Below are positions 1 to 8,443 of a DNA stretch of 42,527 nucleotides, piece by piece. Source of the stretch: Paracoccaceae bacterium (GTDB taxonomy: Bacteria > Pseudomonadota > Alphaproteobacteria > Rhodobacterales > Rhodobacteraceae); the NCBI GenBank assembly GCA_017852835.1, contig JAFMKS010000015.1, forward strand, positions 1-42,527, read 5' to 3'. Position 1 is the stretch's first letter. Every line of letters begins with the position of its first letter. The notes beneath the pieces were generated by a model. It did not search any database. It was not told where the DNA came from and saw only the letters and a list, made by a program, of their open reading frames with translations. The translations under genes were made by a program, and so were the position numbers.

Positions 1-2
1 CG

Positions 3-680
3 GATACCCTGAGCCTTGATCAAATGCGATCCGAGGCTGCAGACATGGAAAAGCGCGCGGAACGCTTCTACCTGACCGCCGCCGCACACACGCAAGACGC
101 GCATACGCGTAAACTTCTAGGTGATCTGGCGGCAGCAGAGGCAGGACATCATCGACACGCAACAGATTTAGAAGAACAGGTGCGCCAAGAAGGTGAAGAA
201 GAGGAAGAAACAGCAAACCGTCAATTCATCCTGACGTGGGTGCAACCTGGGTTAGCGGGGCTTATGGATGGGTCGGTTTCGACCCTTGCGCCGATTTTTG
301 CAACGGCCTTTGCAACCCAAGATACATGGACCACATTCCTTGTTGGACTTGCGGCCTCGGTTGGGGCAGGGATTTCGATGGGCTTTACCGAAGCGGCCAG
401 TGATGATGGCGTCATCTCTGGGCGCGGCTCGCCAATCAAACGGGGGATCGCGGCGGGTGTCATGACAACATTGGGCGGTTTGGGCCATGCGCTGCCCTAT
501 TTGATCCCGGACTTTGCGCTGGCAACCAGCATCGCGATTTTCGTCGTGTTCGTCGAACTTTGGGCGATTGTTTGGATACAGAACCGATACATGCAAACCC
601 CATTTTTGCGCGCGACGTTTCAGGTGGTTTTGGGCGGTGCCTTGGTCTTTGCCGCAGGCGCGTTGATCGGCAGCGGCTGA
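3..680 (+). CDS. mbfA: MbfA-type ferritin-like/VIT1 iron transporter, 3' part
   Basis: The reading frame is open from base 3, so the gene begins outside the window. The visible 225 or so residues start inside a ferritin-like helical domain (acidic and His-rich helices, including AEAGHH) followed by a Glu-rich linker. The C-terminal half is a VIT1/CCC1-type membrane domain with about five hydrophobic segments, among them the motif GLMDGSVSTLAP. The architecture matches MbfA, the membrane-bound ferritin that exports iron in Rhizobiales and Rhodobacterales and protects against iron and peroxide stress; that role comes from the family. The first ATG in the window (24) lies inside the ferritin domain and is unlikely to be the true start. 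Its promoter, where Irr control would be expected, is not visible. The next gene follows 40 bp later on the same strand. Confidence 0.87.
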   Translation, partial: DTLSLDQMRSEAADMEKRAERFYLTAAAHTQDAHTRKLLGDLAAAEAGHHRHATDLEEQVRQEGEEEEETANRQFILTWVQPGLAGLMDGSVSTLAPIFATAFATQDTWTTFLVGLAASVGAGISMGFTEAASDDGVISGRGSPIKRGIAAGVMTTLGGLGHALPYLIPDFALATSIAIFVVFVELWAIVWIQNRYMQTPFLRATFQVVLGGALVFAAGALIGSG

Positions 681-720
681 TTTCGATTGACCCGCACGGG
701 CCAAGTGCTAAGGCTGGGTT

Positions 721-1656
721 ATGTATGAAATTTTTCTAAAAACTCTCCCCTTCTTCGCGTTGATTGGCGTTGGCTATATATCTGGTGTCACACGTTTTTT
801 CACCGAAGAGGCGACCGCCTATTTAACGAAATTCGTATTCTATTTTGCATTGTCCGCGATGTTGTTTCGGTTCTCGTCAAACCTATCGTTGGGCGATTTA
901 TTCGATTGGAATTTTGTCTTTGCCTACCTGCTGGGATCAGTTGTCGTTTATCTACTGGCAGGGTTGGTTGCGCTTTATCGTCGTGTCGCAATAACCGAGG
1001 CCGCGATTGAGGCACAATGTTCCATCATTGGCAATGTGGGGTTTTTGGGTATTCCGATGCTGGCGCTTTTGATGGGCGAAGCTGCGGTTGGTTATGTGAT
1101 GATGGTTTTGGCCATTGATCTGCTGGTTTTTGGATCCATCGTTGTCATGGTTATCGTTGGAACCCGCGATGGACGGATGAGTTTGGGGATCATCCGTGTT
1201 TTGATCATGGGGTTGTTGAAAAATCCGATGATTCTTTCGATTGTGGCTGGGCTTTTGTGGGCGGCGTTTGCTTTGCCAATCCCGCAACCCGTGAATGAAT
1301 TCATGACCATCTTGGGGTCGGCTGCCACGCCTGGGGCCTTGTTTGCGATTGGCGCATCGCTCGCGTCAAAATCCGCAGAACGAATAGAAGTCGCAGGGTG
1401 GTTATCCTTCTGTAAACTGATTTTGCATCCTGCGGCGATTGCATTTTGCGCGCTGAACCTGTTTGAGGTTGAACCCTATGCCGCCGCCGTCATGATCGCA
1501 GCCAGTGCGCTGCCAGTGGCGGGGAATGTCTATATTCAGGCGCAACATTACGGTGTCGCGCCACAACGCGTGTCTGCATCAATTCTTGTGTCGACGGCGT
1601 TTAGCATCGTTACGGTGTCGGCTGTGATCGCTTGGGTCAGTGCACTTTACGTTTAA
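721..1656 (+). CDS. AEC-family (auxin efflux carrier-like) permease
   Basis: A 311-residue membrane protein with about ten hydrophobic helices spread over its whole length, typical in size and pattern for the bacterial AEC/PIN-like (Mem_trans) transporters. Residues around 95-110 (NVGFLGIPM) and near 205-215 (GALFAIGASLA) match the conserved segments of the two five-helix halves. Bacterial members export or import small organic acids such as malate or malonate; the substrate cannot be read here. The ATG at 721 gives a start inside the first hydrophobic helix, as in relatives. The gene stands between mbfA and fghA without an obvious functional link, and its TAA stop leaves 129 bp before fghA. 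Confidence 0.85.
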   Translation: MYEIFLKTLPFFALIGVGYISGVTRFFTEEATAYLTKFVFYFALSAMLFRFSSNLSLGDLFDWNFVFAYLLGSVVVYLLAGLVALYRRVAITEAAIEAQCSIIGNVGFLGIPMLALLMGEAAVGYVMMVLAIDLLVFGSIVVMVIVGTRDGRMSLGIIRVLIMGLLKNPMILSIVAGLLWAAFALPIPQPVNEFMTILGSAATPGALFAIGASLASKSAERIEVAGWLSFCKLILHPAAIAFCALNLFEVEPYAAAVMIAASALPVAGNVYIQAQHYGVAPQRVSASILVSTAFSIVTVSAVIAWVSALYV

Positions 1657-1683
1657 ACTATAAAACAAAACCATGCTTTGGCG

Positions 1684-1700
1684 TTACATCCATGATGTAA
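1684..1700. promoter_or_regulatory. interrupted palindrome upstream of fghA
   Basis: Perfect 7-bp arms TTACATC and GATGTAA flank a 3-bp centre (CAT). The site lies about 85 bp before the fghA start, in the only sizeable gap on this side. The size and symmetry fit a dimeric-repressor operator, and no T-run follows that would make it a terminator. No known regulator motif is recognised. Confidence 0.4.
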
Positions 1701-1785
1701 GCTGAGGCAAAGTTATGATTCTGGTAATCGCACTTGAGTATGGGGCGAGAACCATCCATGCAAAACGAAAAATAAGGGATTGGAA

Positions 1786-2625
1786 ATGGAAACTTTGTCC
1801 GAGAATAAATGTTTTGGCGGAACACAGGGCGTTTATCGTCATTCATCCAAAGCGTGTCAGTGCGACATGACTTTTGCGGTGTTTCTGCCAGAAGAGGCCG
1901 TCAGCGGCCCAGTTCCCGTTTTGTGGTATTTGTCTGGGTTAACCTGCACGCATGAAAACGCAATGGTCAAAGCGGGTGCGCAGGCCTGGGCGGCAGAGGC
2001 AGGGATTGCATTGATTTTTCCTGACACCTCTCCGCGGGGTGAAGGCGTGTGCGATGATGAGGCCTATGACCTGGGTCAGGGGGCGGGGTTCTATGTCAAC
2101 GCGACCCAAGATCCATGGGCCCCCCATTTTCAAATGTGGGATTACATCAGCGCGGAATTGCCATCCGTGATTGCGGAAAATTTCAACATTGATATGTCGC
2201 GCCAATCCATTACGGGCCATTCTATGGGGGGACATGGGGCGTTGACGCTGGCCCTCCGTCACTCTGGGCATTACGCTTCGGTCTCTGCATTTGCGCCAAT
2301 TTGTAATCCCACACAGTCGGATTGGGGGCGGAAGCAGTTGGGCGCCTATCTGGGACAGGATGAAACAACATGGGCAAAACACGATGCAACCTGCCTGATG
2401 CGTGAAAAGGGTGCGACATGTCCTATCCTGATTGATACGGGAACATCTGATCAATTCTATGATCTGTTGGGAACAGCGGCCTTTGCTTCTGCGGTTGCGG
2501 AACAAAAGGCGGCGGCAATCGTTCGTCTGCAGGATGGATATGATCACAGCTATTTCTTTGTTTCCACCTTCATGCCCGATCACATTGAATTTCACGCAAA
2601 TGCGCTTTTGGGGAAAATCGGGTAA
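1786..2625 (+). CDS. fghA: S-formylglutathione hydrolase
   Basis: Hydrolyses S-formylglutathione to formate and glutathione, the second step of glutathione-dependent formaldehyde oxidation in the cytoplasm. The 279-residue product is an esterase-D-type alpha/beta hydrolase. WYLSGLTCTHEN near residues 47-58 is the oxyanion-region motif. The nucleophile is Ser146 in GHSMGG, and the Asp near 222 (TGTSDQFYD) and His near 257 (GYDHSYFF) complete the triad. I start at the ATG at 1786 because AAGGG ends 7 bp upstream; an in-frame TTG at 1780 is less likely. The usual partner, the class III alcohol dehydrogenase, is not adjacent. Confidence 0.93.
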   Translation: METLSENKCFGGTQGVYRHSSKACQCDMTFAVFLPEEAVSGPVPVLWYLSGLTCTHENAMVKAGAQAWAAEAGIALIFPDTSPRGEGVCDDEAYDLGQGAGFYVNATQDPWAPHFQMWDYISAELPSVIAENFNIDMSRQSITGHSMGGHGALTLALRHSGHYASVSAFAPICNPTQSDWGRKQLGAYLGQDETTWAKHDATCLMREKGATCPILIDTGTSDQFYDLLGTAAFASAVAEQKAAAIVRLQDGYDHSYFFVSTFMPDHIEFHANALLGKIG

Positions 2626-2640
2626 ACGACTAGGAAACCC

Positions 2641-2977
2641 ATGGACTACGATCTAATTGTCATCGGCAGCGGCCATTCAGGCAGGAAAGCTAATACGCAA
2701 GGTTTTGGTGATTGATCCCAAATTCAGATTGGGCGGCGTGTCCGTTTATACTGGTACGATCCCATCAAAAACCCTGCGCGAAACGGTTTTGAACCCAACG
2801 GGTTGGCGCGATCGTAGTTTTAACGGTTACTTATGTCGCGTCAAAGATGCAATTCCAGCCGAAGATTTGAAGGCGCGTTTGAACAAAATATTGGATTACG
2901 AAGTGGACGCCGTTAATCGAATGCCAATTCCCGATAAATTTCGGGTGTCGCACCCAGCGAAAAAGGACCAAAAATAG
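2641..2977 (+). pseudogene. sthA: sthA stub (soluble pyridine nucleotide transhydrogenase), frameshifted and truncated
   Basis: The ATG at 2641, with GGAAA just upstream, opens MDYDLIVIGSGHSG, the FAD-binding start of SthA, but this frame stops at 2715. The homology continues one frame over, from about 2675 to 2977: KVLVIDPKFRLGGVSVYTGTI, then IPSKTLRETVL, then RSFNGYLCRVKD. These match the FAD-binding and redox-loop region of SthA. The loop Cys is gone (the expected VCINTGTIPSK-like segment reads VSVYTGTIPSK). Homology fades after about 105 residues, whereas SthA is usually about 465 residues, so roughly three quarters of the gene is missing. Intact SthA converts NADPH and NAD+ to NADP+ and NADH. 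This is clearly a remnant, lying 15 bp after fghA and 133 bp before the next gene. Confidence 0.85.
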
Positions 2978-3110
2978 GCATCTGTTTCACATCGGTGTTA
3001 CGTCGGTGCGCTGCGTGTTTTGCGCAGAGAGCCGGTTCAAACACAAATGAGTGCATTTGCGCTTGCTCATCCACCCTATCCCCGTTTCTATATGGATAGG
3101 AGGACAGCAG

Positions 3111-4028
3111 ATGAGCGTTGTGCAAATTTCATTTGAAGAGGGACAGGCGAACCTTGATTGGTTGGGGCTGTGTCAGGCATTTGATCACGGGCACGAATTG
3201 CCCCGCGCTGAAATATCGGACACGTTCCTTTATCGAGGTGGCGACACCCTGCTGAATCGATCCGCGTGGATTGACGGGTTGGGGTTGGCCGTGAAATGCG
3301 CAACCGTTTTTCCAGATAACCCAAAAAATAATCGGCCCATGATCAACGGGGGTGTTAGCCTGTTTTCGGATGAAACAGGTGCGCTTGCCGCCTTGGTTGA
3401 TTTTCATCTGGTCACAAAATGGAAAACCGCGGGCGACAGTTTATGCGCGGCCCTAAAACTTGCGCGACCCGAGTCTAAACGCATCCTGATTGTTGGCGCA
3501 GGCACGGTTGGGCATTCCCTGCGCGCGGCCTACGGTGCGGGGTTTCCTGATGCGGAATTCCTGATCTGGAACCGCACCGCAACAACGGCCGAGGCATTTG
3601 CCGCCAAATACCCAAACACACGCGCGGTACAGGATTTGCCGTCTGCTGTTGCGATGGCCGATATCATCACCTCTGCCACGATGAGCACGACACCTGTGTT
3701 GCGCGGCGATTGGTTTCAACCCGGGCAGCACATTGATTTGATCGGCGCGTATCGCCCCGATATGCGAGAGGTGGATGATCAGGCGCTGCTGCAATCATCG
3801 GTTTTTGTCGACAGCTATGCAACAACACTGGATCATATTGGCGAACTTAAAATTCCCTTGGCCGATGGGGTGATAACCCCTGAACATGTGCGGGCAGATT
3901 ATTATCAGCCGAATGATTTCAAACGCTGCACCGACGATGAAATCACATTGTTTAAAAACGGGGGGGGTGCCCATTTAGATTTGATGACGGCGGATTATAT
4001 CCTACAACAATGGAAGGCGGCGCAATGA
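3111..4028 (+). CDS. ornithine cyclodeaminase/mu-crystallin family protein
   Basis: A 305-residue member of the OCD/mu-crystallin family. The N-terminal part carries the substrate-domain pattern (VKCATVFPDNPKNN near residue 62; NGGVSLF; VTKWKTAGDS near 105). The central part is a Rossmann fold with ILIVGAGTVGHSLR near residue 125. Relatives are ornithine or lysine cyclodeaminases, delta1-pyrroline-2-carboxylate reductases and ketimine reductases, and the exact reaction cannot be fixed from sequence. The ATG at 3111 has TAGGAGG 8-14 bp upstream, which decides the start. The stop overlaps the next gene as ATGA, so the two are translationally coupled. Confidence 0.85.
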   Translation: MSVVQISFEEGQANLDWLGLCQAFDHGHELPRAEISDTFLYRGGDTLLNRSAWIDGLGLAVKCATVFPDNPKNNRPMINGGVSLFSDETGALAALVDFHLVTKWKTAGDSLCAALKLARPESKRILIVGAGTVGHSLRAAYGAGFPDAEFLIWNRTATTAEAFAAKYPNTRAVQDLPSAVAMADIITSATMSTTPVLRGDWFQPGQHIDLIGAYRPDMREVDDQALLQSSVFVDSYATTLDHIGELKIPLADGVITPEHVRADYYQPNDFKRCTDDEITLFKNGGGAHLDLMTADYILQQWKAAQ

Positions 4029-4924
4029 TCCTGTTCCTAATTGTTATGACCATTTTGGCGGCCCCCTTCATTATTGAGTGGCGTCGGATCCCCATGGATG
4101 CGCAGGCACGTGCAGATGCGCCGGGTGAATTTGCATCGCTGTCCAACGGAATAACCCATTTTCAATTTCACGGCCCTGTTGATGGCCCATTGGTTGTTTG
4201 TGTGCATGGGTTGACCACGCCCTCATTTGTTTATGAAGGATTGGCCAAACGTTTGGTGGAACGTGGGCATCGCGTTTTGGTCTATGATCACTATGGCCGC
4301 GGATATTCGGACCGCCCCAAAGGCAATCAAGATCGCGCGTTTTTCGTGTCCCACTTAGAAGAGTTGTTGGAACACCTAAACATCGACACTCCCTTTGATC
4401 TTGTGGGGTATTCCATGGGAGGATGGGTTGTTACCGCCTATGCCGCGATCCATCCCAAAATGATCAAACGATTATTTTTGCTTGCCCCTGCGGGTATGGG
4501 GCATGAATTGGGGTGGACCGCAAAATTGGTGCGCGAGGTGCCCATCATCGGGGATTGGGTGTTTATGACTACATATGCGACGCAGCATCGCCGCGGTTGC
4601 GAGGTTGAACGCGCCTTGGACAACACGGTCCCATTTGTCGTGGATCGCCAACAAAAAGAATTACAATATCGCGGCTTTATCCCATCTGTCTTGGCATCCC
4701 TGCGCGGGGCATTGGCAAATGATACGAAAGAGGATCATCAACGCATCGCCTATTATGATTTGGATATACATGCGATTTGGGGCGCTGATGATGTTGTCAT
4801 ACCTCTCTCTGCCAAAGATCAGCTAGAGGCTTGGAACCCCAAAGTACGCCATCACGTGATTGAGGGAGCAGGCCACGGTGTGACCTATACCCATACGGAC
4901 GCCATGATGGCGGCCTTTGATTAG
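4025..4924 (+). CDS. alpha/beta-fold hydrolase, membrane-anchored N-terminus
   Basis: A 299-residue alpha/beta hydrolase. Residues 1-17 form a hydrophobic segment that may be a membrane anchor or uncleaved signal. VVCVHGLTTPS near 57-67 is the oxyanion strand, GYSMGG carries nucleophile Ser130, the Asp in IWGADD near 250 and the His in GAGHG near 278 complete the triad. It overlaps the cyclodeaminase-like gene by ATGA and the convergent MFS gene by 4 bp at its stop. The coupling suggests the two enzymes serve one catabolic route, but the substrate is unknown. Confidence 0.82.
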   Translation: MILFLIVMTILAAPFIIEWRRIPMDAQARADAPGEFASLSNGITHFQFHGPVDGPLVVCVHGLTTPSFVYEGLAKRLVERGHRVLVYDHYGRGYSDRPKGNQDRAFFVSHLEELLEHLNIDTPFDLVGYSMGGWVVTAYAAIHPKMIKRLFLLAPAGMGHELGWTAKLVREVPIIGDWVFMTTYATQHRRGCEVERALDNTVPFVVDRQQKELQYRGFIPSVLASLRGALANDTKEDHQRIAYYDLDIHAIWGADDVVIPLSAKDQLEAWNPKVRHHVIEGAGHGVTYTHTDAMMAAFD

Positions 4925-6156
4925 GCGGGCTGTGTACTGCGTTTTTCGTTGACGGGCAGATGGATCAGGGCGCTGAATGCGCCGACCCCAACGCCAACCC
5001 ACCAAACCATTGTGTAATCGCCATACACATCATACATCTTACCGCCTAACCAGACGCCCGCAAAGCTGCCCAATTGGTGGGAAAAGAAGACGATCCCATA
5101 AAGCGTTCCCATATACCGCAATCCATAAATATGCGCGATCAGACCGCTGGTCAGGGGAACAGTCGCCAACCAAAGCGATCCCATGGCCGCAGAAAAGATA
5201 AGGACCGTTGTTGGTGTCATCGGCGCCATGATGAACCATGCGGCGATTACCGTGCGACCCGTATAAATCGCGCTAAGCAGATATTTTTTGGTATAGCGTT
5301 TTCCCAGATACCCCGCCAGCAATGTACCGAGGATGTTGGTGAATCCAATCAGTGAAATCGCCACCGCGCCGAGCGCAGATGTGGTGGTGATCCCCATGGA
5401 ATGAAGCGCCCCGCCTGGCATAATCGGTCCGCATAATTCGGTAACAAAAGCGGGGAAGTGCGCGGTGACAAAGGCTAATTGATATCCGCAACTAAAGAAC
5501 CCAAGGAATATCATGGTATAGCTCGGATCTTTTAGCGCCTTGACCAGGATTTCGCCCATGCTTTCTTCCAATTCTTGGCGGGTTGCGGCCTTGGGGCTTT
5601 TCATCATGGGCAGGGACAGCAATGTGAACAGGATCATCGCCGCAAAGACGATAAAGACGTTTTGCCAACTCATCAATGTCAGCAGATATTCCGCCAAGGG
5701 TGCGCCAATCACCTGCCCAGCGCTGCCTGCGGCGGTGGCGATGGCCAAAGACATCGAAAGATGTTCATCGCTGCTGGCGCGGCCAACAACGGCCAAAATG
5801 ACGCCAAAACCCGTGCCTGCTACACCAAAACCAACAAGGATTTCGTACATTTGATGGGCCTGAGGCGAGATTGCAAAAGAGGACAGGACAAGTCCCGCCG
5901 CATACATCAACGCGCCGAGAATAATGGCCTTGCGATCACCGACACGTTCGGCGATGGCCCCAAAAATCGGTTGACCAATTCCCCAAGCAAGGTTTTGAAT
6001 TGCGATGGCCAGTGAAAATTCCGAACGCAACCAACCAAATCCATCGGCAATTGGGATTTGGAATACCCCAAAAGAGGCGCGCACCGCGAAGCTGACCACA
6101 ATGATACAGCAACCAACCAATAGGACGGGGGTGAACAAGGGGGCCTTTGACTGCAT
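4921..6156 (-). CDS. MFS transporter
   Basis: A 411-residue polytopic protein with about twelve hydrophobic helices. It has the MFS loop 2-3 signature in AERVGDRKAI near residue 75-85 and a central cytoplasmic loop around 190-205 rich in charged residues (ATRQELEESMG). It resembles the monocarboxylate/oxalate-type MFS branch, but the substrate cannot be assigned. I prefer the ATG at 6156 because GGAG lies 7 bp upstream; an in-frame ATG at 6168 has no such site. It is convergent with the hydrolase gene and shares four bases at the stops, leaving no space for a terminator. Confidence 0.85.
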   Translation of the reverse strand: MQSKAPLFTPVLLVGCCIIVVSFAVRASFGVFQIPIADGFGWLRSEFSLAIAIQNLAWGIGQPIFGAIAERVGDRKAIILGALMYAAGLVLSSFAISPQAHQMYEILVGFGVAGTGFGVILAVVGRASSDEHLSMSLAIATAAGSAGQVIGAPLAEYLLTLMSWQNVFIVFAAMILFTLLSLPMMKSPKAATRQELEESMGEILVKALKDPSYTMIFLGFFSCGYQLAFVTAHFPAFVTELCGPIMPGGALHSMGITTTSALGAVAISLIGFTNILGTLLAGYLGKRYTKKYLLSAIYTGRTVIAAWFIMAPMTPTTVLIFSAAMGSLWLATVPLTSGLIAHIYGLRYMGTLYGIVFFSHQLGSFAGVWLGGKMYDVYGDYTMVWWVGVGVGAFSALIHLPVNEKRSTQPA

Positions 6157-6168
6157 GCTTCGCTCCAT

Positions 6169-6531
6169 ACTGGGGATGTTAAATTGTGCATGGTTCAGAC
6201 AAACCCCAAAGGCAAGTTATTTTTAGCAGGCGCTGAAATTTCGTTGCGGCGCTTTGCATCAACAATCAATTTGGGGGGAATTCTCGGAACGATACGATAT
6301 TGGTAGTATCCGCGACAAGTATTTCAATTTCAAGCGTTTGGGTAAGCGTTGGACACTGCTTTGGCGGCACTGCTTGCGCAAAAATATCGTCCGTACAATA
6401 CCCCATTCCCAATCCTGTCACGGTTTGTAATTGCGTTTGAGTTGTCACATTCGAAGCGGCAAGCTTGATGTCTATTACCTAGCCATCAAAAATCCCTTCC
6501 CTAATTTCGAACTAGCCGTTAATCAGCGCGC
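6169..6531. other. 363-bp divergent intergenic region, no supported gene
   Basis: The gap separates the MFS gene (minus strand) from zapE (plus strand) and should hold both promoters. A 60-codon frame on the minus strand (6266-6448) starts at a GTG without a ribosome site, matches no family I know, and has stop codons immediately upstream in frame. I do not call it a gene. No hairpin with a T-run, repeat or RNA gene was seen. Confidence 0.5.
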
Positions 6532-7584
6532 ATGGATTTATTGACCCTATATCAAAGTCGTGTCGACGCGGGTGTTTTGCGCGACGACCCTGCTCAGCGC
6601 GCAATATTGCCTGAATTTGAACGGACCAGGGCAGCGCTAGCTCAGCCAGTCAAAAAGGGTTTTTTTCGCAAAGCGCCCCCGCCACCCAAGGGTGTGTATT
6701 TATGGGGCGGGGTCGGAAGCGGTAAATCCATGATGATGGATTTGTTTGTCGAAAGCTTGGCCGTTCCCAATAGGCGGGTTCATTTCCACGCCTTTATGCA
6801 GGAAATACAAAATGCCCTGCATGAGGCACGAAAAGGTGGTGCAAAGGACGCGATTGACCCTGTAGCCAAAGCCGTGTCAGACAGCGTTCGTGTGTTGGCA
6901 TTTGATGAAATGCAGATCAAAGATATCGCCGATGCTATGATCGTTGGCCGATTGTTCGAAAAACTGTTTGAGGCGGGCGTTGTGATCGTCACGACATCCA
7001 ACCGCATCCCTAAGGATTTGTATAAGGACGGTTTGAACCGTCAATTGTTCCTGCCCTTTATTGATTTGATTTCCGAGAAATTGGTCGTCAAAGAAATCAT
7101 CAGCGATACGGATTATCGGCAAAATAGGCTAAAGGGTGAAGAAACCTATTTCACCCCGATTTCCCCAGACACACGCGCGCAGATGGATGCGATCTGGCAG
7201 GATTTAACGCTTGGTCAGGCCAAGGAATTTACAATTACGCACAAGGGGCGTGCGCTGCGCATCCCTGCGTTCCACAGCGGGATTGGGCGGTTTGCGTTTT
7301 TTGATCTGTGCGGACAAAACTTGGGGCCGGGGGATTATTTGGCCTATTGTGAACAACTGCGTTTGATGATGATCGACGATATCCCGCAGCTTGGCCGCAG
7401 CAATTTTAATGAGGCAAAGCGGTTCGTGACGTTGATTGACACGCTGTATGAGGCGAACATCAAACTGATCTGCTCTGCCGCGGCGCGTCCAGAAATGCTA
7501 TATCTTGAGGGTGAGGGCGTTTTTGAATTTGAACGCACAGCCAGTCGATTAAATGAAATGCAAGGCGCGGATTGGGGCCGCTGA
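6532..7584 (+). CDS. zapE: cell division protein ZapE / AFG1-family ATPase
   Basis: A 350-residue AFG1-like ATPase. The Walker A motif GGVGSGKS is at residues 59-66, preceded by KGVYLWG. FHAFMQEIQ near 87 and the Walker B segment VLAFDEMQ near 123-130 follow; sensor-type TTSNRIPKDLYKDGLNR near 160 and FFDLCGQNLG near 258 are typical of the family. In E. coli ZapE acts on the Z-ring during division, and mitochondrial relatives act in protein quality control. In Rhodobacterales the gene often lies near the succinate and malate dehydrogenase genes, which are not visible here. Its TGA stop directly abuts the ancestral stop of the convergent LysM gene. Confidence 0.92.
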   Translation: MDLLTLYQSRVDAGVLRDDPAQRAILPEFERTRAALAQPVKKGFFRKAPPPPKGVYLWGGVGSGKSMMMDLFVESLAVPNRRVHFHAFMQEIQNALHEARKGGAKDAIDPVAKAVSDSVRVLAFDEMQIKDIADAMIVGRLFEKLFEAGVVIVTTSNRIPKDLYKDGLNRQLFLPFIDLISEKLVVKEIISDTDYRQNRLKGEETYFTPISPDTRAQMDAIWQDLTLGQAKEFTITHKGRALRIPAFHSGIGRFAFFDLCGQNLGPGDYLAYCEQLRLMMIDDIPQLGRSNFNEAKRFVTLIDTLYEANIKLICSAAARPEMLYLEGEGVFEFERTASRLNEMQGADWGR

Positions 7585-8223
7585 TTACATCAGGGGTAGG
7601 AAAATTGTCTGTCCAACCCGCAATTGATCTGGATCACTTAGTCGATCTTTGTTGGTCCAAAAGATATCATTCACCGCAGCGGTTTATCCGTAATATTTCA
7701 CCGCGATTGACGCCAAACTGTCACCTGGGCGCACGACATAAGTGTTTCCAACATCGCGTGTCAGGGTCGGCGTGGTTGGGGTGGTCGCGTCAACCAATGT
7801 CGCCAGCATCGCCATTGTGTTGGGCCGTCCATCGGATCTGCGTAGTGTGTCGGGAATGATTAACGTGCCATGATCCACCGCCTGAACGATCAATTGATCA
7901 ATTTCTTGTTCCGTCATGCCTTGGGTCAGCGCGACACTCACCAATTCTTGCAACCCTTTGATCGTTGTTGGTGTGCTGGGCGTATTCACCTCTGCCACGA
8001 TGGGTTTTGGGGCGACGGGTTTGGGCACAGAGGGCACGGTGATGGGGGCCGTCATCAAATTGGTATCTGCACGCGTTGCGGCGATTTCTTCAACAACGGG
8101 GGCTGCGGGCGCCTCGCTTACCACAGGTGCCACAAATCGGTCAGATCGCGGTGCAGGTTGAAGCGCCAATAGCGCAATCGTAATAGATAAAAAAATGGTT
8201 CCAATAACCAGCGTCCGCAACAT
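7585..8223 (-). pseudogene. LysM-domain protein with an in-frame TAA in the LysM repeat
   Basis: The ATG at 8223 starts a membrane-anchored protein with a hydrophobic segment at residues 3-22, an Ala/Pro/Val-rich linker, a helical middle, and a C-terminal LysM domain opening YVVRPGDSLASIAVKYYG. The frame then meets TAA at 7684-7686. The same frame continues for 32 more codons with the rest of a LysM domain (NDIFWTNKDRLSDPDQLRVG, then QTIFLP) and a natural TAA at 7585, directly against the zapE stop. So one nonsense codon cuts the domain in half. LysM domains bind peptidoglycan and half a domain should not fold. Readthrough or a sequence error are the alternatives. An upstream in-frame TTG at 8250 is less likely as the start. 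Confidence 0.85.
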
Positions 8224-8276
8224 AGCCCTTACCCCAAACTGCGAACTCAATCTTTATATGTTCTATACGGATTTGT

Positions 8277-8307
8277 AGCTCGGTTCCCTAAGGAACCGAG
8301 CTTTTTT
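8277..8307 (+). terminator. strong intrinsic terminator, plus orientation
   Basis: An 11-bp perfect stem (AGCTCGGTTCC with GGAACCGAGCT) around a CTAA loop is followed by TTTTTT on the plus strand. On the minus strand the stem is followed by ACAAATC, so it cannot serve folC. The nearest plus-strand gene, zapE, ends about 700 bp upstream, so the transcript it ends is unexplained. Confidence 0.8.
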
Positions 8308-8394
8308 GCCTGTATGCAAACCTCATCCATAAGCCAAGCTGCCCTCAACCAGTTGTGATGCAGCCCCGCTTAACTACAATATATGCAGAGTGCA

Positions 8395-8443
8395 GCGAAT
8401 CAGTCAACAAAAGTGATTCGCTAAAACGAATCTTTTTCGAGTC
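8395..8443. promoter_or_regulatory. nested inverted repeats with four GANTC sites
   Basis: GCGAATCA and TGATTCGC form a perfect 8-bp inverted repeat around 11 bp. The right arm can also pair with a following copy (GATTCG ctaaaa CGAATC). GANTC, the recognition sequence of the alphaproteobacterial CcrM methylase, occurs at 8397, 8415, 8428 and 8439. The block lies just downstream of folC and about 175 bp upstream of the LysM gene. Confidence 0.45.

Noticed and set aside
3051-3110. Extended N-terminus of the cyclodeaminase-like protein
   Set aside because: The ATG at 3111 has a near-perfect ribosome site and the extension is not protein-like.
6266-6448. 60-codon minus-strand frame in the MFS-zapE gap
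   Set aside because: GTG start without ribosome site, stop codons just upstream in frame, no recognised family.
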